Shown in pieces: positions 1-5,519 of a stretch of 7,134 nucleotides of DNA. Source of the DNA: Gemmatimonadota bacterium (GTDB lineage: Bacteria; Latescibacterota; UBA2968; UBA8231); assembly GCA_002712305.1 (NCBI GenBank), contig PATE01000002.1, positions 1 to 7,134 of the forward strand, read 5' to 3'. How positions within the stretch are numbered: position 1 is the stretch's first letter; each line of letters opens with the position of its first letter. The notes below the pieces were generated by a model that made no database searches, had not been told where the DNA came from, and was given only the letters and a program-made list of their open reading frames with translations. The position numbers were made by a program, and so were the translations under genes.

Positions 1-330
1 TGGATCAGGGCCGAGATGGTCTGCCGGCGGCTCGGGGTGTGCCTGTTGGTTGATGACCAGGGGAACGACGGGGAAGTTGTCGGACGTACGGGTTTCACCT
101 CCCGGGCAATCCCAGACCACATCGTCGGTGCCATCACGATTGCCATCGTATCGTGCGTAGACGACGCGATAAGAAAAACTGATTGGTCTCGCTGTTTCTG
201 ATGGTGCATCGGCTCGCCGGATGTGCAGTGCCAGGATCTCCTCGAGATCCAGTTCCGTCAGATCCGTCGGTGGGCTCTGCCCCGATGAGGGGATCACCAT
301 CGCCACCAGGAGGACGCCACACCACACCAC
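1..330 (-). CDS. N-terminal part of a putative exported outer-membrane protein (runs off left edge)
   Basis: This minus-strand frame is open from well upstream through base 1, so the C-terminus is missing. From the in-frame GTG at 330 it begins MVWCGVLLVAMVIPSSGQS, a hydrophobic core followed by a small/polar stretch that looks like a signal peptide. The mature start carries TDLTELDLEEILALHI, which resembles the acidic LTELxLEEL segment seen near the N-terminus of TonB-dependent receptors and related outer-membrane proteins. It continues with ISFSYRVVYARYDGNRDGT, an alternating pattern typical of a first beta-barrel strand, then NFPVVPLVINQQAH. The start is uncertain. GTG 330 or 327 lacks a basic n-region. 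A CTG at 342 would give a better one (LNRNVVWCG) behind an AGGGA at 359-355. An ATG at 423 would add an odd 31-residue extension, and the ATG at 300 would delete the signal peptide. A real gene in this frame is fairly likely; the family is unproven. Confidence 0.6.
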   Translation of the reverse strand, partial: MVWCGVLLVAMVIPSSGQSPPTDLTELDLEEILALHIRRADAPSETARPISFSYRVVYARYDGNRDGTDDVVWDCPGGETRTSDNFPVVPLVINQQAHPEPPADHLGPDP

Positions 331-545
331 ATTGCGGTTCAGTATAAATACTCGTCCCTGCTTGTAGATCGGAGGGCAAGGAGAAGGCACCAGATATCCA
401 AAAAAGTATAAGAATCCCCACATCCCAACGCCTACAGCGACGGCTTGGTCGTCGCCTGAGATTGCGCCCTGTGTTCCGGGTTCTTCGGGTTGTGTAGATT
501 GAGGGCCGGCAAACGAGCTGCCGACAACGAGCAAGAGAGGACCCG
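331..545. promoter_or_regulatory. Divergent intergenic region, presumed promoters of the flanking genes
   Basis: This stretch separates the minus-strand exported-protein gene from the plus-strand aldehyde dehydrogenase operon. It holds a locally AT-rich segment (about 340-415) in otherwise GC-rich DNA. Within it are AGTATAA at 341-347 and again at 405-411. The first copy is part of the inverted repeat AGTAT-AA-ATACT (341-352), which lies at the presumed 5' end of the minus-strand gene. TATAAA (343-348) and TATAAG (407-412) resemble plus-strand -10 elements, and TATACT is the minus-strand equivalent of the first site. I found no good -35 match at normal spacing for any of them, so promoter positions are inference. 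No protein in this interval is convincing. Confidence 0.4.
535..540 (+). promoter_or_regulatory. Ribosome binding site of the aldehyde dehydrogenase gene
   Basis: GAGAGG ends five bases before the ATG at 546. It favours that start over the internal ATG at 561, which has no comparable purine run at the right distance. Confidence 0.6.
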
Positions 546-1934
546 ATGCCGGGCGACACCATGGATGTGTGCAACCCCTATCACCTGGGCGTAATCGGTG
601 AGGTTCCCCTCAGCGACTGGGCAGTGGCCGATGCCTGGCTGAGCAGAGCTCGGGCATTGGCCGATGATCGGCGGGCCTGGTTACCCGCCCACGAGCGGTT
701 GGCGATTCTCGAGCGAGCGCAGGCGCTGATGCGGGGGCGCTTCGACGAACTGGCCCATCAGATCGCAGATGAGGGGGGAAAACCCCTCATGGATGCCCGG
801 GTCGAGGTAGATCGAGCGATCGACGGAGTTGGGCTATGTGCTCGCGAATTGCAGCACCTCGGTGGTGGAGAGGTGCCCATGGATCTGACGGCGGCCGGTG
901 CCGGTCGCATGGCCTTTACCCAGCGAGAGCCGATCGGGCCGGTCGTGGCCGTATCGGCCTTCAATCACCCTCTGAATCTGATCGTGCACCAGGTGGCACC
1001 GGCGGTGGCCGTCGGTTGCCCCGTGATCGTCAAACCCGCCGACGATACACCGCTGTCGGCACGCAGTTTCGTCGATATTCTGACCGAGGCGGGCCTGCCC
1101 GATGGGTGGTGTGCCTTTATCGCCTGCGACATTCCCACGGCAGAGAAGCTGGTCACTGATCCGCGTGTGGCCTTTCTGAGTTTTATCGGCTCGGCAAAGG
1201 TGGGCTGGATGCTGCGTTCGAAGCTGGCACCGGGTGTCCGCTGTGCCCTCGAGCATGGCGGAGCGGCGCCGGTCATCGTCGATGAAACAGCAGATGTGGA
1301 TACCATGGTCCCGCTGTTGGCCAAGGGCGGACTGTATCACGCAGGTCAGGTGTGCGTGTCGGTGCAGCGGGTTTTCGCACCCACGGCACAGGCACAACAG
1401 CTGGCCGAGGCCCTGGCCGTGGTGGCAGATGGCTTGGTCGTGGGTGACGCTGTGGAGGAGAGGACCGAGGTGGGGCCGCTGATTCGCCCGCGAGAGGTCG
1501 ATCGAGTGGAGGAGTGGTTGACGGAGGCCGTCGATGGGAAAGGGCAGGTTGTGACCGGCAATTGCCGTCTCGGGGAGACGAGTTTCGCACCGACCATCGT
1601 GCTGAATCCGCCCCCAGACTGCCGTCTGTCGACGATGGAGATCTTCGGGCCGGCGATCGCCGTCTACGGGTACGACGACATGGAGGCAGCCATCGGAAAG
1701 GCCAACAGTCTGCCCTTTGCCTTCCAGGCCTCGTGTTTCACCCAGCGCCTCGATGTGGCCATGCACTGTATCCATGCCCTGGACGCGTCGGCGGTGATGG
1801 TCAATGACCACACGGCGTTTCGCGTCGATTGGATGCCCTTCGCCGGGCGCAAACAGTCCGGTTACGGCGTCGGTGGCATTGGCTACACCATGCACGATAT
1901 GACACAAGAGAAGATGGCCGTCATCCGGCTGTAA
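546..1934 (+). CDS. NAD(P)-dependent aldehyde dehydrogenase (lactaldehyde / phosphonoacetaldehyde dehydrogenase-like)
   Basis: A 462-residue cytosolic enzyme that would oxidise an aldehyde to its carboxylate with NAD(P)+. The ALDH motifs appear in order: SAFNHPLNL with the oxyanion-hole Asn140, KPADDTPLSA with the cofactor-binding Lys163, FIGSAKVG (213-220) of the Rossmann fold, the general base Glu236 in LEHGG, the nucleophile Cys270 in HAGQVCVSVQRV, and EIFGP (365-369). The C-terminal DWMPFAGRKQSGYGVGG and the HPLNLIVHQVAPAVAVGCPVIVKPA block resemble the lactaldehyde/phosphonoacetaldehyde dehydrogenase branch. Length is normal for the superfamily. One oddity is LEHGG in place of the usual LELGG; the catalytic Glu is intact. 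The gene leads an operon, with the YhcH-like gene 18 bases downstream. The family call is secure. The substrate is inference; lactaldehyde or another short aldehyde from sugar breakdown suits the context. Confidence 0.93.
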   Translation: MPGDTMDVCNPYHLGVIGEVPLSDWAVADAWLSRARALADDRRAWLPAHERLAILERAQALMRGRFDELAHQIADEGGKPLMDARVEVDRAIDGVGLCARELQHLGGGEVPMDLTAAGAGRMAFTQREPIGPVVAVSAFNHPLNLIVHQVAPAVAVGCPVIVKPADDTPLSARSFVDILTEAGLPDGWCAFIACDIPTAEKLVTDPRVAFLSFIGSAKVGWMLRSKLAPGVRCALEHGGAAPVIVDETADVDTMVPLLAKGGLYHAGQVCVSVQRVFAPTAQAQQLAEALAVVADGLVVGDAVEERTEVGPLIRPREVDRVEEWLTEAVDGKGQVVTGNCRLGETSFAPTIVLNPPPDCRLSTMEIFGPAIAVYGYDDMEAAIGKANSLPFAFQASCFTQRLDVAMHCIHALDASAVMVNDHTAFRVDWMPFAGRKQSGYGVGGIGYTMHDMTQEKMAVIRL

Positions 1935-1952
1935 TCACGAAAGAGAACGGGA

Positions 1953-2399
1953 ATGATCCTCGACGAACTGACCCACGCAGGGCTTTATCACGGCATCGGT
2001 CCGGGCTTTGCGCAGGCCCTGGAATACCTGGCGGAAACAGATCTGGCGTCGATGGCGCCCGAACGCTACGACCTGGACGGCGACAATCTGTTCGTCATGG
2101 TGCAGGAGTATGAAACAAAACCCAAGAGTGAAGGCTTTTGGGAGGCCCATCGAGCCTATGCGGACATCCAGTATGTCGTTCACGGCGACGAGCATATGGG
2201 ATATGCCCCCACCAGTTCGCTGAAGGCCGGCGCCTACGAGGCCGACCGGGATTTTCTCCCCCTGGATGGAGACGGTCTGTTTGTGCCGATGACGACGGGG
2301 CAATTCATCATCCTGTGGCCGCAAGATGCACATATGCCGCAAATGGCAGTTGAAGCGCCTGCACAGGTGAAGAAAGCGGTCTTCAAGGTGAAGCTCTAG
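1953..2399 (+). CDS. YhcH/YjgK/YiaL family protein (NanQ-like sugar anomerase)
   Basis: A 148-residue cytosolic cupin-like protein, close to the roughly 150 residues usual for the family. The hallmark central block EAHRAYADIQYVVHGDE (64-80) carries the conserved His66, Asp71 and Gln73. The second hallmark, WPQDAHMPQM (122-131), supplies His127, and the C-terminal VKKAVFKVKL matches the family's closing basic strand. E. coli YhcH (NanQ) of the sialic acid operon is an anomerase for sialic acids. Relatives occur in varied sugar operons, so the substrate here is open. The ATG at 1953 is preceded by AAGAG (1941-1945) with a 7-base spacer. The gene follows the aldehyde dehydrogenase by 18 bases, and its TAG stop shares one base with the GTG start of the next gene. 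I see no missing hallmark residue. Confidence 0.88.
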   Translation: MILDELTHAGLYHGIGPGFAQALEYLAETDLASMAPERYDLDGDNLFVMVQEYETKPKSEGFWEAHRAYADIQYVVHGDEHMGYAPTSSLKAGAYEADRDFLPLDGDGLFVPMTTGQFIILWPQDAHMPQMAVEAPAQVKKAVFKVKL

Positions 2400-2848
2400 T
2401 GTTCCGAGGGATCTTCATCGCAGTTCTGGCGTTTGGGCTTCTGGGTTGTGGCGACGATGGGGTCTCGATTCGAGACGACAAGCTGTCGACAAAGCAGCAC
2501 GACGCACCCCGTACGTTCTGGGGAACGTCGCCGATTACGGCCGAGGTGCGCTGGCAGATGAAGGATTTCGTAGAGGCGGAGGAGGGGATCCGTGTCGCAC
2601 TCGACTACGACACCATCTTCATCAATCCGAGCGATACCGTCTATACGATTTCTGTCAGCCGGATCACCTTCGAAGATCGATCGATGACACAGCTGGCCGC
2701 CTACGAGCCGGAAGAAGGCATCGTCGCCGGCGGTGCAGTACAGTTCACGTCGGAGGCACAGATCGATGTGCCGTCGATCCTCGATGCCAATCGCATTCGC
2801 AATCTCGTCATCTGGGCAACCTTCCGTATGGGAACTGCTGATGGCTAA
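2399..2848 (+). CDS. Small lipoprotein of unknown function
   Basis: A 149-residue protein starting at GTG 2399, which shares the G of the preceding TAG stop (TAGTG), a coupling arrangement that supports this start. The N-terminus MFRGIFIAVLAFGLLGC is a lipoprotein signal peptide: Arg3, a hydrophobic core, and lipobox L14-L15-G16-C17. Gly at +2 gives no inner-membrane retention signal by the E. coli rule, so outer-membrane anchoring is plausible. The mature part looks beta-rich, with alternating stretches such as ITAEVRWQM, IRVALDYDTIFI, TVYTISVSRITFED and LVIWATFRM. An Ig-like or small beta-sandwich fold is possible, but I recognise no family. The last eight bases (ATGGCTAA) overlap the sulfatase start, so it is embedded in the operon. 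It may be a surface factor for the same substrate; this is inference. Confidence 0.75.
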   Translation: MFRGIFIAVLAFGLLGCGDDGVSIRDDKLSTKQHDAPRTFWGTSPITAEVRWQMKDFVEAEEGIRVALDYDTIFINPSDTVYTISVSRITFEDRSMTQLAAYEPEEGIVAGGAVQFTSEAQIDVPSILDANRIRNLVIWATFRMGTADG

Positions 2849-4190
2849 GCAACCGAATGTGATCCTGGTCTTTGGCGATCAGTGGCGAGCACAAGCGACC
2901 GGGTACGGCGGAGATCCGAATGTGTACACGCCCCACCTGGATCGGCTCGCATCACAGAGCGTCAACATGACCCATGCCGTTTCGGGGTGCCCCGTCTGTT
3001 CGCCCGCTCGCGCTTGCCTGCTCACCGGCCAGTATCCTCTGACCCATGGTGTCTTCGTCAACGACGTTCCTTTGAGTGATCGAGCCGTCAGTCTGGCACA
3101 AGCCTTCAGCAACGGGGGCTACGAGACGGCCTATATCGGAAAGTGGCACGTGGACGGCCAGGGCCGTTCGAACTACATCCCGCCAGAGCGCCGTCAGGGG
3201 TTTAACGAGTGGCAGGTGCTGGAATGCACCCACGACTACAACGAGTCCTTCTACTATGCAGGTGATTCACCTGAGAAACTGACGTGGGAGGGTTACGACG
3301 CATTCTCGCAGACAAAGGCGGCGCAGCAATATGTACGGTCCCGACGCGACAAGACGTCCCCCTTTCTGATGGTGCTGTCCTGGGGACCGCCTCACAACCC
3401 GTATCACACAGCCCCCGACAAGTATCGCGCTCGTTATGAGGCCGAGCAGGTCGAGCTTCGGGGGAATGTCCCCGACAGCGAGGCACAGAACGCGCGAGAG
3501 CAACTGGCGGGATACTACGCCCACTGCACGGCGTTGGACGACTGCGTGGGAGATCTGCTGCAGACGCTTGATGAGGAAGGGATCGCACATGACACGGTTT
3601 TCTTGTTCTTCTCCGACCACGGCGACATGGTCGGGTCGCGGGGGGTCTACAACAAGCAGCGCCCATGGGACGAGTCGATTCGTGTGCCTTTCCTGCTGCG
3701 GTATCCGGCTCTGTTTGGCGACGAGGGGCGACAACTCGATGGACGGATCGACATTCCCGACATCATGCCCACTCTACTTGGGCTGTGTGGTCAGACGATC
3801 CCGGACACGGTGGAGGGACTGGATTTCTCAGGTTATCTGAAGGGTGGAGACGATCCGTCGGATGGTGCGGCCCTGCTGCAGTGTCCTCATCCCTTCGGGC
3901 AGTGGTGGGTCGGCGACGGTGGCAGATCCTACCGCGGCCTGCGCACACGTCAGCACACCTACGTGCGTGCCCTGGAAGGTCCGTGGCTGCTCTACGACAA
4001 CGACGCCGATCCCTATCAGCTGACGAATCTTGTCGGCGGCGCGGGCCACGAGGCGTTGCTGAAGGACATGGACGAGCGGCTGACGGCGAGACTCGCAGCA
4101 CGAGAGGACCAGTTCCTGCCGTCGGGCACGTATCTGTCGAAGTGGGGGTACGAAGTGAACGCTCGAGGGACCGTGAACTACATGAACTAG
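2841..4190 (+). CDS. Formylglycine-dependent sulfatase (arylsulfatase family)
   Basis: A 449-residue type I sulfatase that would hydrolyse a sulfate ester. PNVILVFGDQWR (5-16) is the N-terminal metal-binding strand, with Asp13 followed by Gln14. CPVCSPARACLLTG (50-63) contains the C-x-P-x-R signature with Cys53 as the predicted formylglycine residue and Arg57. GKWHV (100-104) gives Lys101 and His103, PPHNPY (183-188) gives His185, FFSDHGDMVG (256-265) gives metal ligands Asp259 and His260, and YNKQRPWDESIRVPF gives Lys272. All expected active-site positions are filled. Activation needs a formylglycine-generating enzyme or anSME, neither in this window. The ATG at 2841 overlaps the lipoprotein gene by 8 bases and has GGGA eight bases upstream. 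An in-frame ATG at 2733 would add a basic low-complexity tail antiparallel to nothing conserved, so I reject it. No signal peptide is visible, suggesting a cytosolic enzyme acting on imported sulfated oligosaccharide or monosaccharide. Substrate is unknown. Confidence 0.94.
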   Translation: MAKQPNVILVFGDQWRAQATGYGGDPNVYTPHLDRLASQSVNMTHAVSGCPVCSPARACLLTGQYPLTHGVFVNDVPLSDRAVSLAQAFSNGGYETAYIGKWHVDGQGRSNYIPPERRQGFNEWQVLECTHDYNESFYYAGDSPEKLTWEGYDAFSQTKAAQQYVRSRRDKTSPFLMVLSWGPPHNPYHTAPDKYRARYEAEQVELRGNVPDSEAQNAREQLAGYYAHCTALDDCVGDLLQTLDEEGIAHDTVFLFFSDHGDMVGSRGVYNKQRPWDESIRVPFLLRYPALFGDEGRQLDGRIDIPDIMPTLLGLCGQTIPDTVEGLDFSGYLKGGDDPSDGAALLQCPHPFGQWWVGDGGRSYRGLRTRQHTYVRALEGPWLLYDNDADPYQLTNLVGGAGHEALLKDMDERLTARLAAREDQFLPSGTYLSKWGYEVNARGTVNYMN

Positions 4191-4230
4191 GTCGGCACGA
4201 CTCCCGGATCTGGCGCCCAGGGCTTGAAAG
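4191..4230. other. Convergent intergenic gap
   Basis: Forty bases separate the stops of the sulfatase gene and the convergent dehydrogenase gene. The only structure I see is a 4-bp hairpin CTGG-CGC-CCAG (4210-4220) without a T-run on either strand, too weak to call a terminator. Confidence 0.5.
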
Positions 4231-5364
4231 TCAGTCAGCCGGAGACAGGCGCACGATCCGCCCCGGCTCCTCGAGGGCGACGTAGATCAACCCGTCCGGC
4301 CCGGTTTCCACATCGCGGAAACGAGAACCCGGCTCGAAGATGATCTCCTGGTGGATGACACGCCCCTGTTCGATGTGGACCCGCCGCAGTTGCTGGAAGG
4401 CCAGCGCCGTCACCAGCAGGTGATTCTTCCACTTTGGAAATTGATCCCCATCGTAGAAATCGATCCCGCAGGGCGCGATGGACGGATTCCAGAACAGGAT
4501 CGGCTGTTCCATGCCGTCGGCGGTCATCGCTTCGGTAATCGGTGTGCCGTTGTAGTTGATCCCATACGTGATGGCAGGCCAACCGTAGTTGACCCCCTTC
4601 TGAATCCGATTGAGTTCGTCACCCCCGCGCGGGCCGTGTTCGGTGGTGTAGATCTCACCCGTGGCGGGGTGCACGGCCATACCCTGCGGATTGCGATGGC
4701 CATACGACCAGATTGACGTGATGGCTCCGGGCTGCTCGGCGAAGGGATTGTCTGCCGGGATACGACCATCGTCATGGAGGCGATGCACCTTGCCATTTGG
4801 CGTCTCCATAGATTGCGCGAGGGGTCGCTGACCCCGATCTCCAATCGTGAAGTAGAGAAACCCATCTGCGTCGAAGACGATGCGGGAACCGAAGTGGTGA
4901 CCGCGACGCGAATAGAACTCGGCATCCACCTCGTATACCCGTTCTACGTCGGTCAGGGCCAGGTCGGTGAGGCGAGCACGATCGATCACGGTGTAGCCGA
5001 TGGTGTCGTCGCCATCTCCAGCCCCTGGCTCTGAGTAGGAGAGATAGACGAGTTGGTTGTTGGCGAAGTCCGGGTGCAGGACGATGTCCATGAGGCCACC
5101 CTGGCCTCGAGCACGAACCGGCGGGACACCGTCGATCGGCTCGGAGACGCTGCCATCGGGGCTTACAATACGGATCGTCCCCTGCCGCTCGGTCACCAAC
5201 AGGCGTCCGTCTGGCAGGAATTCCAACGCCCAGGGGATCTCGAACCCTTCGGCGTAGGTCTCGGCGACGATGTCATAACGGATGGTGGGGATCGACGCGG
5301 CGTGGGTGGCCTGCTGAAGCAGGGCCACGGCGACGATCGCAGGACAGAGCAGGCGTCTCAGCAT
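4231..5364 (-). CDS. Exported PQQ-dependent aldose sugar dehydrogenase (Glucose/Sorbosone dehydrogenase family)
   Basis: A 377-residue protein with signal peptide MLRRLLCPAIVAVALLQQATHA and probable cleavage near residue 22 or 23, so it is periplasmic. The body matches the soluble six-bladed propeller family that includes E. coli YliI/Asd and soluble glucose dehydrogenase. Markers in order are EIPWALEFLPDGRLLVTER (42-60), GQGGLMDIVLHPDF (88-101), HHFGSRIVFDADGFLY (156-171) with the presumed catalytic His157, YFTIGDRG, SYGHRNPQGMAVHP (220-233), EHGPRGGDELNRI (242-254) and NYGWP (259-263) of the calcium/PQQ-binding region, and RDVETGPDGLIYV near the C-terminus. Such enzymes oxidise an aldose at C1 to a lactone. 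Length is ordinary and no key motif is missing. No PQQ biosynthesis gene is in the window. The start at 5364 is the only one that keeps the full signal peptide; its ribosome binding site is weak. The exact sugar is unknown. Confidence 0.92.
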   Translation of the reverse strand: MLRRLLCPAIVAVALLQQATHAASIPTIRYDIVAETYAEGFEIPWALEFLPDGRLLVTERQGTIRIVSPDGSVSEPIDGVPPVRARGQGGLMDIVLHPDFANNQLVYLSYSEPGAGDGDDTIGYTVIDRARLTDLALTDVERVYEVDAEFYSRRGHHFGSRIVFDADGFLYFTIGDRGQRPLAQSMETPNGKVHRLHDDGRIPADNPFAEQPGAITSIWSYGHRNPQGMAVHPATGEIYTTEHGPRGGDELNRIQKGVNYGWPAITYGINYNGTPITEAMTADGMEQPILFWNPSIAPCGIDFYDGDQFPKWKNHLLVTALAFQQLRRVHIEQGRVIHQEIIFEPGSRFRDVETGPDGLIYVALEEPGRIVRLSPAD

Positions 5365-5519
5365 GGGGATCTATCTGTGTGTCTTCCGGGTGAAGGTTGA
5401 CGTAAACCTGATGGTTTCGCCGTCAGGGTCAACCCGGGGCTGCGCGCCGCCGCTGAAGATCCTACCATTGGCCCCTCACGATCTACGCGTTTTAGCCACG
5501 AGTTATCCGGAGCCCGAAC
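5365..5519. promoter_or_regulatory. Divergent intergenic region with nested inverted repeats
   Basis: This region lies between the starts of the minus-strand dehydrogenase and the plus-strand LamG/propeller gene. It contains AAACC-TGAT-GGTTT (5404-5417), flanked by TGACG (5398-5402) and CGTCA (5421-5425), and a third overlapping pair GGTTGAC (5395-5401) / GTCAACC (5428-5434). Arms and loops nest around one centre, so it could be a regulator site or a 5'-leader hairpin serving either gene. I found no confident -35/-10 pair. An in-frame TAG at 5493-5495 closes the reading frame upstream of the plus-strand gene. Confidence 0.4.
5509..5512 (+). promoter_or_regulatory. Ribosome binding site of the LamG/propeller gene
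   Basis: GGAG with a 7-base spacer to the ATG at 5520. With the in-frame stop at 5493-5495 it fixes the start. Confidence 0.65.

Noticed and set aside
134-574. A 146-codon minus-strand frame across the left intergenic region
   Set aside because: Its product is Arg/Thr-rich and without motifs. The neighbouring minus-strand frame over the same bases gives a signal peptide and the TDLTELDLEEIL segment and stays open to the window edge.
834-1907. A 357-codon open frame on the minus strand
   Set aside because: It lies wholly antisense to the aldehyde dehydrogenase, whose motifs are complete. The predicted protein is His/Arg/Gly-rich with no recognisable domain, as expected of an antisense frame in GC-rich DNA.
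2672-2685. Runs of GATCGATCGAT and several CGATCG sites through the window
   Set aside because: They are scattered within coding sequence and fit Asp/Ile/Arg codon usage in this genome; no array or regular spacing is seen.
2733-2840. Upstream in-frame ATG extending the sulfatase by 36 residues
   Set aside because: The extension is Arg/Ser-rich, overlaps the lipoprotein gene by more than 100 bases, and precedes the normal sulfatase N-terminus (PNVILVFGDQ), which starts right after ATG 2841.
4210-4220. Hairpin CTGG-CGC-CCAG as a terminator between convergent genes
   Set aside because: The stem is only four base pairs and there is no T-run on either strand.
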